DNA of 64,000 nucleotides from JALCOL01 sp022649665. GTDB lineage: Bacteria > Bacillota > Bacilli > Lactobacillales > Enterococcaceae. The translations under genes were made by a program, and so were the position numbers. The stretch lies in the NCBI GenBank assembly GCA_030372335.1, contig JAUDCW010000005.1. One strand, given 5' to 3'. The notes beneath the pieces were generated by a model. That model saw only the letters and a program-made list of their open reading frames with translations, searched no databases and was not told the DNA's origin. Positions 49,517-59,400 of the stretch are shown here, piece by piece (the stretch's first letter is position 1; the number at the start of each line of letters is the position of its first letter).

Positions 49517-51043
49517 TTATCTGGCTTCCGTCTCGCTTTCTGGCCCCAAACCCATGATCCTTCCTAGCTTATTGCCGAAGATGGTGAGCAGTACACCGCA
49601 GGCGATCACGATTCCGCCGATCGTCAAGAAGAAAGGTACTTCTGAACCCTTATGATAAAAATTGACTGCTAATGTGTTAAAGGCAGCACCAGTTGACATT
49701 GACATCCCCCAGATCGTCATCATTTGAGTGATGAATGCTTTAGGCGAAGCGACAGAAGTAATAGAATAGCCGACTGGACATGTGAAACCTTCACCAAGCA
49801 TCAGTACGAAGTAGAATAAAACGATCCACAAGGCATTCACTTTAGTATTTCCCGGAAATAGAATATACAGCATGGCGATGATGACCGCTCCTAATCCCCA
49901 CAAGACAGTACCGATCCCCATTTTTGTGGTACCGATTGGCTGCTTTTTGCCGAGTTTCGTCCACAAGATCGTCAGCAAGCTTCCGATGAAAATTGCTAAA
50001 ATCGCCGGCAGCGACTGGAAAGAAGCCGCTGATATTTCCATTCCAAAAATGACACGATCGACTTTCTCTTCATAAAAAATGGCTAAAATAGAAATCGTTT
50101 GTGTCCAAATCAAAAGGGTGATTGCGTTGCAGAAAAAAGCCGGAGTCAATGCCAACAGTTTTCTTTTCTCGGTCTTAGTCGTTTTGCGGCTGCGGTAAAT
50201 ATAGGTCAAGTAAGCAATCGGAATAATGATCGAAGCGGTACTGACGAAATTGGCAAAAGACGGGATCGTCAGTGTGCCGCTCACAAACAAAATGGCTAAA
50301 GCAGCAATCGAAACCACTAAAACGATCGCGAGTTTGAAAATAAAGGAACGCTTCTTATCAGCTGGCAATGGATCGTCCGGCAAAGTGCCGATCGTTCCGA
50401 AAAATGGTTTATAAGTTAGTGAATAAAGGATCAAACTGGCAAGTGTCAATACGGCGCAAGCCATAAAAGCCGAATGATATCCCAGCGATGCCGCAATGAT
50501 CCCCGAGAGGATCGGTGCAGCAGCGCCTATGTTGGAAATGACATAAGTAATCGTATATGCGCTATCGCGGCGATTGTCATTTTCATCATAAAACTTTCCG
50601 AGGAGCGCATCTTGGCAGCGTCCGCCGAACATCGGTCCAACCGCTAGACAGGCCATGGCAGCAGCATATCCGGCAACTCCGAGCGGCAGTGATAAGCACG
50701 TAAAACCAATCAGACTGAAGACTCGTGAAACATATAACGATTTTTTGCATCCTAGCACCCGGTCGCAGACATAGCTTCCAACGATCCCCGTCAAAGCGAT
50801 CATCCCAGTATAAAGAGAGATCAGCTGCGCCGCATCTGCTTTTGAAAAGCCCAGCCCGCTGGGGGCTCCAGTATAAAGATAATAAATCAATACAGCACTC
50901 ATGCCGTAGTTGGCAAATGAGTTGCAAAGTTGCATAAAACTCAGTACGCCGATCCCGCGCGGCTGTCCCAGAAAAGAACGTCCGTGCCGCAACACTTCAT
51001 TTCTCTCTTCCATTTTGATTGCAGTTGGTAATGAGTCTCCCAT
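49517..51043 (-). CDS. POT-family proton-dependent peptide transporter
   Basis: A 508-residue member of the POT/PTR2 group of the major facilitator superfamily with about 12-14 membrane spans. A conserved region resembling the family PTR2 signature is GMIALTGIVGSYVCDRVLGCKK, split as TGIVGSYVCDRVLG, and VGPMFGGRCQDALLGKFYDE. It differs from the classical ExxERFxYYG helix-1 motif (here QLCNSFANYGMSAVL), so substrate preference may be unusual. ATG 51043 follows GGAGG. Probably co-transcribed with the dipeptidase upstream. Confidence 0.85.
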   Translation of the reverse strand: MGDSLPTAIKMEERNEVLRHGRSFLGQPRGIGVLSFMQLCNSFANYGMSAVLIYYLYTGAPSGLGFSKADAAQLISLYTGMIALTGIVGSYVCDRVLGCKKSLYVSRVFSLIGFTCLSLPLGVAGYAAAMACLAVGPMFGGRCQDALLGKFYDENDNRRDSAYTITYVISNIGAAAPILSGIIAASLGYHSAFMACAVLTLASLILYSLTYKPFFGTIGTLPDDPLPADKKRSFIFKLAIVLVVSIAALAILFVSGTLTIPSFANFVSTASIIIPIAYLTYIYRSRKTTKTEKRKLLALTPAFFCNAITLLIWTQTISILAIFYEEKVDRVIFGMEISAASFQSLPAILAIFIGSLLTILWTKLGKKQPIGTTKMGIGTVLWGLGAVIIAMLYILFPGNTKVNALWIVLFYFVLMLGEGFTCPVGYSITSVASPKAFITQMMTIWGMSMSTGAAFNTLAVNFYHKGSEVPFFLTIGGIVIACGVLLTIFGNKLGRIMGLGPESETEAR

Positions 51044-51075
51044 TTCCAATACCTCCACTTTTTGCTTGCCCTTTT

Positions 51076-52155
51076 TTATAAAATAATCAGTTCATTCGTC
51101 GATTGCTGCAAACGCTCTGCACTACTTTCACCGATCAAATAATCATCTTCGATCCGCACACCGCAGACTCCTGGAACATAGATTCCGGGTTCGATGGTCG
51201 TTATTGCATTTTTTTTAAATTTATTGGGGTTTTTTGCACTGATAAATGGATCTTCATGGATATATAACCCGAAACTGTGTCCTAGACCATGCGGAACGGT
51301 ATAGCCGGCTTCCCCAATGATCTTGCGGATCGTTTGATCGACTTCAGCGATCGGTAATCCCGCTTGCAAAATCGCAGCGCCCGCTTTTTTGGCAACTTTG
51401 ACCGTTTCATAGATTTTCAGCATTTCTTCATTATGCGGCCGTCCGACTGCAACAGTCCGGGTCATATCTGAACAATAGCCTTTGTATGCAGTTCCAAAAT
51501 CCAACGTAATGAAATCTCCTGCTTCGATCTTCCGGTCTGAAGGGGTCGCGTGACAGTTAGCGCCATTGATCGGACCAGATGCGACGATCGTCTCAAAACA
51601 AAAACCAGATCCGCCGCGGCTTCTGAATTGATATTCAAGCTCGTTAGCGATATCGATTTCGGTCACTCCTGGCTTTATAAAGTCCAAAAGGGCATAAAAA
51701 GAACGCTCAGAGATTCGGCATGCCTCGCGGATCAGCGTGATCTCTTCGGACGTTTTCACCTGGCGCAATTCTTCGATATATGGTGGGGCAGCTCTGAGTT
51801 CAGCGCTTTCACAGCTATTTTTTACACTCAAATAATCGCGGTGGAAGATTTTATCCGTTTGGATCAGTACTGCTTTCACATTCAATTCTTTAAGCAAGTC
51901 TCCAGTCGCGACATAATAATCGCGCTGCTGACCATTCATAATCAAAACTTCGCACTCTGGAACTTCTTCTTTGGCTTGAAATTCAAAACGGCCGTCGGTA
52001 ATCAAATAAAACTTGTCTTTTGAAATAACCACCGTACTTACCCCGTATTCTCCAGAAAAGCCAGTGAGATATTTGATATCAGCGCCATCACAGATCACGA
52101 GAGCATCGGATCCATCAGCAATCATTCTTTCTTGTACTTTTTTCAATTTGCTCAC
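51076..52155 (-). CDS. M24B metallopeptidase (Xaa-Pro dipeptidase-like, PepQ)
   Basis: A 359-residue creatinase-fold peptidase. Metal ligands: Asp in LDFGTAYKGYCSD and SDMTRT, His in GLGHSFGLYIHE, Glu in TIEPGIY and GVRIEDDY. The N-terminal ~130 residues form the creatinase N-domain. It would cleave Xaa-Pro dipeptides (or N-terminal residues before Pro) from peptides brought in by the POT transporter encoded next. PepQ and PepP cannot be told apart with certainty; the length fits PepQ. Confidence 0.88.
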   Translation of the reverse strand: MSKLKKVQERMIADGSDALVICDGADIKYLTGFSGEYGVSTVVISKDKFYLITDGRFEFQAKEEVPECEVLIMNGQQRDYYVATGDLLKELNVKAVLIQTDKIFHRDYLSVKNSCESAELRAAPPYIEELRQVKTSEEITLIREACRISERSFYALLDFIKPGVTEIDIANELEYQFRSRGGSGFCFETIVASGPINGANCHATPSDRKIEAGDFITLDFGTAYKGYCSDMTRTVAVGRPHNEEMLKIYETVKVAKKAGAAILQAGLPIAEVDQTIRKIIGEAGYTVPHGLGHSFGLYIHEDPFISAKNPNKFKKNAITTIEPGIYVPGVCGVRIEDDYLIGESSAERLQQSTNELIIL

Positions 52156-52232
52156 TTTTTACACTTCTTTCCAAGATATTTGCAGCCAATTTTGTAGATA
52201 TTCGAAACCGGTTACATGCATTTGATGATTAA

Positions 52233-52261
52233 ATCATATTACAGGTTCAAAACAATAGCAA
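52233..52261 (-). promoter_or_regulatory. Promoter of the peptidase-transporter operon
   Basis: TTGCTA, a 17-nt spacer and TATGAT on the minus strand, about 78 nt before the peptidase start. Confidence 0.6.
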
Positions 52262-52267
52262 GCGTTT

Positions 52268-52283
52268 TTTCATAATTATGAAA
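52268..52283. promoter_or_regulatory. 16-bp perfect palindrome upstream of the peptidase promoter
   Basis: TTTCATAATTATGAAA lies 6 bp upstream of the -35 box. It is a likely operator, perhaps for the XRE-cupin regulator of the same cluster; the binding protein is not known. Confidence 0.5.
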
Positions 52284-52367
52284 TATAACCGCTATCATGC
52301 GGCTAAATACACAAATAATTTCAATTTAATGAAATGATTTAAGCCGGCTGTTTCTTTGATAATAAAA

Positions 52368-52414
52368 AAGCAAAAAACCCGTCTGAAGTGAACGAAATCG
52401 TTCATTTCAGACGG
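52368..52414 (-). terminator. Intrinsic terminator after the LysR gene
   Basis: CCGTCTGAAATGAACG and its near-perfect complement form a 16-bp stem, followed on the minus strand by GGTTTTTTG. It ends the LysR gene and, as no earlier terminator is seen, the whole pyr transcript. Confidence 0.9.
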
Positions 52415-52429
52415 ATTCAGCTGTTTTTC

Positions 52430-53323
52430 CTAATGAATGATCCGTTGAGCAAGTTCCAGAAAACGCTCCGCGATCGGGGTAAACTCATGATCTTTTTTTG
52501 CGATCGCGCCCATCGTGTTGATTGGCGCGCCTTTGAGCGGGATCAAGCGAATCTCTTTTTTGGTAAAACCGGTCACGATCCCGGAGCCGGATGCGTAAGC
52601 ATTCGTCTGTGTCAAAAAATTCATCAGTGTCGAGCGGTCATTCGTGAAGACGACACTTTTGCTCTGGGGGACCGCTAAAATATCTTCGGCAAAAAAATTG
52701 CTGTCGGCCGCTTCTTGCGTAAAGCGGATCTGCGGAAACGGTTCGAGCATCGAAAGTTCGATCGCTGCTTCTTTGGCCAGCGGATGATGCTTGCCGACAA
52801 AAATATGGGTTTCAAAAGTCCCGAGCGGATGGAATACAAGATGATTTTTATTCAAATAGCGCTGCAGGACTTTGCGGTTCTCTTCATTTTGATAAAGGAT
52901 CCCGATCTCGCTCGTATCATCGGCGACTTCTTTGATCGCTGAAAGCGTCGTCGATTCAAAAAGCCGGAACTCATCATATTGCTCCTTGAATTCTTCCATG
53001 ATCTTGATCATGATCTGCGAAAGAAAATCATAGTGCTGTGTGGAAACGGAAAAACGCTTTTTTGAGTGAGCATTTTGAAAGCGGTCGACTAAATGATCCG
53101 CGTCATTTAAAATACTTTCCGCATGTTCGACAAAAAGTGCGCCTTCAGGAGTCAGTTGAACGCCTTTTGAGCTGCGCAGAAAAAGCTGGACCCCAAGCTC
53201 TTCTTCCAAGTCTTTGATCCCTTGAGAAAGCGAAGGCTGCGTCGTATATAATTTTTGGGCCGCTTCACGGAAGCTTGAACTGTTCGCGATCGCTACCGCA
53301 TATCGCATTTGCTGCAGGTTCAT
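52430..53323 (-). CDS. LysR-family transcriptional regulator
   Basis: A 297-residue LysR-type regulator with N-terminal winged helix (RYAVAIANSSSFREAAQKL, TTQPSLSQGIKDLEEELGV) and a type 2 periplasmic-binding-like sensor domain. GGGAGGG precedes the ATG. It starts only 23 nt after pyrE with no terminator between, so it is probably the last gene of the pyr operon. Ligand and targets unknown; related LTTRs in Firmicutes regulate amino acid or sulfur genes. Confidence 0.9.
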   Translation of the reverse strand: MNLQQMRYAVAIANSSSFREAAQKLYTTQPSLSQGIKDLEEELGVQLFLRSSKGVQLTPEGALFVEHAESILNDADHLVDRFQNAHSKKRFSVSTQHYDFLSQIMIKIMEEFKEQYDEFRLFESTTLSAIKEVADDTSEIGILYQNEENRKVLQRYLNKNHLVFHPLGTFETHIFVGKHHPLAKEAAIELSMLEPFPQIRFTQEAADSNFFAEDILAVPQSKSVVFTNDRSTLMNFLTQTNAYASGSGIVTGFTKKEIRLIPLKGAPINTMGAIAKKDHEFTPIAERFLELAQRIIH

Positions 53324-53346
53324 CGCGTTCCCTCCCTTCGCTGATG

Positions 53347-54000
53347 CTACTTGTCAGCTTCTTGCGCGTGCGCTTTTGACCAAGCAGCCGGGTCAGTCTT
53401 CCAGTCTTTCAACATGGCCAGCTGATTTTTTTCAATATATCCGGTCTGCGCGGCAACTTCGATCAATGTCGAATAATCTGTCAATGTATACAGCGGCATC
53501 CCTTTTTCCGTGAAGTTTTTTACGCTTTGCGCGAGCTCATAAGTGAAGATCGCTAAAACGCCCAAAACTTCGGCACCGGCTTTTTGAGCAGCGGCGGCGG
53601 CTTGGAGAACACTGCCGCCGGTCGAGATCAAATCTTCAATGATCACGATTTTTTGACCGGGAAGCAGCTGGCCTTCGATTTGATTGCCTTGCCCATGGTC
53701 TTTCGGTTTGCTGCGGATATAGATCATCGGCAGGTGGAGACGCTCAGCGATAAAAGCCGCATGCGGGATGCCGGCTGTTGCGGTGCCGGCGATCACTTCG
53801 ACTTCCGGATAGATCTCGCCGATTTTTTTTGCGAAAAGCCCCTCGACTTCATCACGGACTTCCGGAAAACTCATGATCATCCGATTGTCGCAATAGATCG
53901 GAGTATGAAGACCGCTCGCCCACGTAAAGGGTTTTTGCGGGCTCAGGCTGACCGCCTTGATTTTTAATAAGTCTTCTGCAATTTTTTCAGCATCATTCAT
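53347..54000 (-). CDS. pyrE: Orotate phosphoribosyltransferase
   Basis: A 217-residue enzyme making OMP from orotate and PRPP. The PRPP loop VIIEDLISTGGSVLQAA, TATAGIPHAAFIAERL and YIRSKPKDHGQGNQIEG are present. It overlaps pyrF by 8 nt. Confidence 0.97.
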   Translation of the reverse strand: MNDAEKIAEDLLKIKAVSLSPQKPFTWASGLHTPIYCDNRMIMSFPEVRDEVEGLFAKKIGEIYPEVEVIAGTATAGIPHAAFIAERLHLPMIYIRSKPKDHGQGNQIEGQLLPGQKIVIIEDLISTGGSVLQAAAAAQKAGAEVLGVLAIFTYELAQSVKNFTEKGMPLYTLTDYSTLIEVAAQTGYIEKNQLAMLKDWKTDPAAWSKAHAQEADK

Positions 54001-54709
54001 GTAATCGGCTCCATTCGTTTTTGATATTCAGATATGCTTGGTAAGGATCGCGCGCTTGAGTGATCGGACGGCCGACGACGATCATGTCGCTCGTCAGCTC
54101 AACAGCCCTTGCCGGCGTCACGACCCGCTTTTGATCATTCACGGCCGTACCGGCTGGCCGGATCCCCGGCGTCAAGGTCAAAAAGTTCGCGCTGGTCGCC
54201 TGATGGATCTGCTGGGCTTCGAGTGCTGAACAGACAACGCCGTCCAAACCGCTCATTTCAGCTGATTTAGCGTAGCGCAGCACACTTTCCGTCACGGCCC
54301 CCGGAATCCCCTGCTCTTCGTTCATTTGCGCAGTCGAGGTCGAGGTCAGCTGAGTCACTGCAAACAGTTGCGGCACTTTTTCGCCTGCTGGGGTCCCCGC
54401 GACGAGTCCCGCTTTTGCGGCGCGCATCATTTCGCGGCCGCCTGCCGCATGGACATTTACGATATCGACACCGAGCGCTGCTAAGACAGTCATCGCGCGT
54501 TTGACCGTCATCGGGATGTCATGCAGCTTCAAATCCAAAAAGATGCGATGGCCTTTGCCTTTCAATGCACGGATGATCTGTGGGCCTTCGCTGTAAAAAA
54601 GCTCCATCCCGACTTTCACGAATAATTTTTCTTGCGGATCAAATTGTTCTAAGAGCCTCCATAATGCGGCTTGATCAGGTACATCCAAGGCAATGATCGG
54701 CGGGTACAT
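53993..54709 (-). CDS. pyrF: Orotidine 5'-phosphate decarboxylase
   Basis: A 238-residue OMP decarboxylase making UMP. The catalytic Asp-Lys-Asp motif is in FLDLKLHDIPMTV; VTPGIRPAG and VVGRPITQARDP form the phosphate site. ATG 54709 has 8-nt spacing from AAGGAG; an ATG two codons earlier is too close. Confidence 0.97.
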   Translation of the reverse strand: MYPPIIALDVPDQAALWRLLEQFDPQEKLFVKVGMELFYSEGPQIIRALKGKGHRIFLDLKLHDIPMTVKRAMTVLAALGVDIVNVHAAGGREMMRAAKAGLVAGTPAGEKVPQLFAVTQLTSTSTAQMNEEQGIPGAVTESVLRYAKSAEMSGLDGVVCSALEAQQIHQATSANFLTLTPGIRPAGTAVNDQKRVVTPARAVELTSDMIVVGRPITQARDPYQAYLNIKNEWSRLHE

Positions 54710-54721
54710 AAACATCTCTCC

Positions 54722-55648
54722 TTATTTTTTTCTGGCAAGCTTGACCTCGCGTCGCAACTCTTCTAAAGAAGCGATGCCATATTGCTTCATGACTTGTGGC
54801 AGTTCTTCAATGATTTTGGGACAGGCATACGGATCGCGGAAATTCGCAGTGCCGACTTGAACAGCACTTGCGCCGGCCATAAACATTTCTAAAACATCTT
54901 CAGCGCACATTACGCCCCCGCAGCCGATGATCGGCAGATCGCTGATCCCAGCGACTTCATGGATGATCCGGATCGCGACCGGTTTGATCGCTGGACCCGA
55001 AAGGCCGCCGGTTTGATTAGCCAACAGCGGTTTGCGTGTCGCAAGATCGATCGTCATGCCCATCAATGTATTGATCAGCGTGAAACCATCTGCGCCGCCA
55101 GCTTCGACCGCTTGCGCGATCACTTTGACATCAGTCACGTTCGGCGAAAGTTTAACATAAAGCGGCAGATCCGTCACTTCGCGGCAGATCTTCGTCAAGT
55201 GATGCGCCACCTCGGGATCCGTACCGAAGGTCATCCCGCCGTGCAAGACGTTCGGACATGAAATATTCAGCTCGATCGCTTTGACTGCCGACGCTTCATG
55301 AGCTCGTGCGGCAACTGCCGCATAATCTTCTTCGCAACTGCCGGCAATATTCAAGATCACCGGCGTTTCAAGCGCCGCAAGCGGTGGAAGTTTTTCGGCA
55401 AATACTTTTTCCAGCCCCGGGTTTTGCAGTCCGATCGCATTCAGCATCCCGCTCGGCGTTTCCGCCAAGCGCGGTGAAGGATTGCCAAGTTTCGGCGCCA
55501 AAGTCGTCGCCTTGACGACGAAAGAACCTAAAAGATTCAAATCATAATATTCCGCGTATTCTTGGCCAAAGCCGAAACAGCCGCTTGCGGGAATGATCGG
55601 GTTTTTCAGTGCTAATCCGGGAAGTGTGACTGCTAGCGGATTCTTCAT
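54722..55648 (-). CDS. pyrD: Dihydroorotate dehydrogenase, class 1B catalytic subunit
   Basis: A 308-residue FMN subunit. ASGCFGFGQEYAEYYD at the start, the active-site cysteine in LNISCPNV, and IIGCGGV are typical of the NAD-dependent class 1B enzyme that works with PyrK. It overlaps pyrK by 4 nt. Confidence 0.97.
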   Translation of the reverse strand: MKNPLAVTLPGLALKNPIIPASGCFGFGQEYAEYYDLNLLGSFVVKATTLAPKLGNPSPRLAETPSGMLNAIGLQNPGLEKVFAEKLPPLAALETPVILNIAGSCEEDYAAVAARAHEASAVKAIELNISCPNVLHGGMTFGTDPEVAHHLTKICREVTDLPLYVKLSPNVTDVKVIAQAVEAGGADGFTLINTLMGMTIDLATRKPLLANQTGGLSGPAIKPVAIRIIHEVAGISDLPIIGCGGVMCAEDVLEMFMAGASAVQVGTANFRDPYACPKIIEELPQVMKQYGIASLEELRREVKLARKK

Positions 55649-56418
55649 AGCTCTACCTCTTTCATTTCAAAAATCGGGCCGTCTTTGCAGACACGGAAAT
55701 TTTTGTGGAGCGGGTCGCTCGCGGCCGCCACCGTGCAGCCGTAACAAGCCCCGACTCCGCAAGCCATCCGCGCTTCCAGTGAGAAGTAAGCGTGCGGCGC
55801 CTCTGAAAACTTGTCCGAGAGTGCTTTCAGCATATTCAGATTGCCGCAAGCAAAGACCATTTCGGCTTCCAGCGGATACTTCTCGATCAGCTGGCCGACA
55901 TGCCCTTTCATGCCATCGCTCCCGTCATCTGTTGAAACATAAGTCTCCCCCAGCGCACGGAATTCCGGCAGATAAAACTGATCTTGTTTCGAGGCAAATC
56001 CAAAATATTGGAAAACTTCGACGCCGCGGCTGGTAAGGGCACGCGACAGTTCATACATCGGCGGGATCCCGATGCCGCCGCCGATCACGAGTGCCTTTTG
56101 GCCAGCTTTGACAAAGCGCAGGTCATAGCCGTTCCCCAACGGCCCCATCACATCAAGTTTTCCGCCTGTTTTGAGCGCGGCGAACCACTTCGTACCGAAC
56201 CCTTCTGTCCGGTAGATCAGGGTACACGTTTGGCTGTTTTGATCGATCTTGGCGATACTGATCGGCCGCCGCAGCACATGGGCTTCATCGCCGACTTTTA
56301 CATGCAGAAACTGTCCAGGAGTCTTCATTTCTTGAACGAGCTTGCCGGACAGGATCAGTTCATAGATCCGCGGCGCGATTTCTTTTTGTGAAACGATCGT
56401 CATATTTTCTTGCTTCAA
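55645..56418 (-). CDS. pyrK: Dihydroorotate dehydrogenase electron-transfer subunit
   Basis: A 257-residue FAD and [2Fe-2S] subunit. RPISIAKID binds FAD; GGGIGIPPMYELSRAL binds NAD; the cluster cysteines are in ACGVGACYGCTV and FRVCKDGP. It passes electrons from PyrD to NAD+. Confidence 0.96.
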   Translation of the reverse strand: MKQENMTIVSQKEIAPRIYELILSGKLVQEMKTPGQFLHVKVGDEAHVLRRPISIAKIDQNSQTCTLIYRTEGFGTKWFAALKTGGKLDVMGPLGNGYDLRFVKAGQKALVIGGGIGIPPMYELSRALTSRGVEVFQYFGFASKQDQFYLPEFRALGETYVSTDDGSDGMKGHVGQLIEKYPLEAEMVFACGNLNMLKALSDKFSEAPHAYFSLEARMACGVGACYGCTVAAASDPLHKNFRVCKDGPIFEMKEVEL

Positions 56419-56436
56419 ATTTTTTCACTCCTGAAT

Positions 56437-59400
56437 TTAAATTGCTTCGGTCGCAAAAGCGCGGGCTTCTAACACATTCAAAACTGCAGAGGCAGTGTCG
56501 AGCGAAGTAAAAAGCGGGATCCCGTTTTCAAGGGCAGCACGGCGGATATAGGTCCCGTCTTCCATGCTGGAGATCATCGTGCTGTCGGTATTGATCACGA
56601 TCTGCGCTTGATGCTCTTGAACTGCGTGGATCACACTTTTGGCTTGATTTTTCGGATCCGTTTCTTTTGTCAGCGGCTTAGTGATCAAGCCGTGCGCCGT
56701 AAAATAATCGGCGGTCCCGGGAGTCGCAACGATCGTAAAACCGATCTGCGAAAAGCGGCGCGCGATCTCCAGCGCGTTTGCTTTATCGTCGTCTGAGATC
56801 GTAAAGAGGGCCGTGCCGAAACTCGGCAAATGAAGGCCGCTCGCTTCAAAGGCTTTGTAAAGCGCTTTGTCGATCGTATAATCGGACCCCATCACTTCAC
56901 CAGTCGATTTCATTTGCAGACCCAAGGGCGAACTGAATGCTTCCAGACGCAAAAATGAGAAGACCGGTGCTTTAACGTAAACCATTTTGCCGTGCGGATA
57001 CAACCCTTCGCGGTATCCCATGTCTTTTAATTTCTCGCCGAGGATCACCCGTGTCGCGATCGCGACCAGCGGCAGCCCAGTGACTTTGGAAAGAAACGGC
57101 ACCGTCCGGTTGGCGCGCGTGTTGACTTCCATTACTTGGATCTCGTCGGCTTGTTTGACGAATTGGATATTCATGATCCCGACATAACGGATCTTTTTAG
57201 CGAGCCGGGTTGCATATTCGCACATTTTCTGCTGCTGAGCTTCAGTGATCGTCTGTGCCGGGTAAACCGCGATCGAGTCGCCCGAATGGACACTTGCACG
57301 CTCGATATGCTCAAGGATCCCCGGGATCATGACGTGCTCGCCGTCGCTGATCAGCTCCAGCTCCGCTTCATAACCGGATAGGAAGCGATTAACGAAGACC
57401 GGGGCAGTAGCCGAAATCGGATAAGCGGCCACATAGTGTGCGAGATCTTCTTTGGAAGACAGGACTTCCAGCCCTTTGCCGCCCAAAACTTGCTGGGGAC
57501 GAACGATCACCGGAAAGCCGAGGCGTTCCGCGATCGCGAGCGCCTCTTCGCACGTATCAGCGCCGCCTCCCATCGGATGCGGGATCGCCAGTTCGCTTAG
57601 TGCTTCTTCGATCACATCCGGCGACTCTCCGCGCCGCGGCGGGATGATCGTTGTTCCTAAGACCTTTATCCCGAGCCGCAAGAGATGCTGCCCTAGATTC
57701 AGCGTCGTTTGTCCGCCGAATTGCAAGATCACGCCGTGCGGCTTTTCAAGCGCAATGATGTTCAAAATCTCTTCGATCGTGATCGCTCCGAAATATAATT
57801 TGTCGACCGCACAAAAATCAGTACTGAGTGCTTCGGGATTATTGTTGAGCACGATTGCCTGAAAGCCGGCATTTTGGACCGCTTTGACGGCATGGATCGT
57901 GGTATAGTCGAATTCGATTCCTTGACCGATCTGATTCGGTCCCGCCCCGATGATCAATACTTTCGGTAAATCGCGGCTGATGCTCTCTTCCTCTTTTTCA
58001 TAGCAGCTGTAATAGTATGGATAAGCCGCTGGGTATTCCCCTGCACAAGAATCGACCGCCTTAAAGATCGCGCTGATCCCGGCTTCCAGCCGCGACTTGC
58101 GGATCAAGTCCGGCGTCGTGTGCCAGCTTTCGGCAATATATTCATCAGAAAAGCCGTAGCGTTTGGCTGTTTTCAAAAGCGCAAGGTCATCAGGATGCGT
58201 TGCCAGCGCTTTTTCAAGCTCAACGATGTGGCGCAGTTTCCCTAAGAAAAACTCTTCGATTTTCGTCAGTTCATATAGATCCTCCAGTGTGTAGCCTTGC
58301 CGCAATGCCTCCATCAAATAAAGCAGACGGTCATCTTGCGCTTTGACGACGTGCTTGAAAATCTCATGGCTGCCGCTGTCGGCGATCGCCTCCGGATGAA
58401 GCGTCCCGACATTCAGCGAGCGGAAAGCTTTTAAAAATGCCATTTCAAAATTACGGCCGAACCCCACGACTTCACCGGTCGCTTTCATTTCAGTGCCAAG
58501 CTGGCGCGACTGGTTTTGAAAGCGATCGCTCGCCCAGCGCGGGATCTTGACAGCTATATAATCCATCACCGGCTCGAACAGCGCCCCGATTTTGGGGGCG
58601 ATCGGATTGGCAAGCTCGGTCAAAAGCACCCCGGTCGCGAGTTTCGCGGCGATCTTACCGATCGGATAGCCGCTCGTTTTCGATGCCAAAGCTGCTGAAC
58701 GGTTCATAAACGGATTGATCTCGAGGACGTAGAATTCTGCAGTCAGCGGGTGGATCGCGAATTTCACGCTGCAGCAGCCGACAACTTCAAGCGTCTCCAT
58801 GATCCCGAGCACTGTGTTGCGCAGCAGCTGATATGTTTTGTCGGTCAGCGTTTGGCAAGGAACGATCACGATCGAATCCCCCTGATGGATCCCGACCGGG
58901 TCGAAATTCTCCATGCTGCAGACGATGATCTCGTGGCCGTTTTTGTCGCGCATTCCTTCAAGCTCGATCTCTTTGAAGCCCGCGATCGATTTTTCGATCA
59001 TACATTTGCGGATCGGCGAACGGAAAAGGACTTGATGAAAATTCTTTTTGAGCTCAAGCTCGTTGCTGCAGATAAAGCTGCCGCTGCCTTCCGCGGTCTG
59101 TGCGGGGCGGATGATCACTGGATAAGCGATCTTGCGCGCAGCGGCCAGCGCCTCGGCTTCGCCCGTCACAACCGCAGAACGCAAGAGCCGCTCATCGATG
59201 CTTTTGAGAAACTCTTTCAGTTTCTCACGGTCATTATAGAGTGCGACGTTTTTCAGCGGAGTCCCGAGAAGCTCTACATCCAGTTCACGGAGCAGATTCG
59301 ACTTTTCGAGTTCATTGGCCAACCGGATCCCCGCGTCACCGCCAAAGGTCGCCAGCAAACCGTCAGGACGCTCTTTGCGCAAGATCCTTGAGACAAAACC

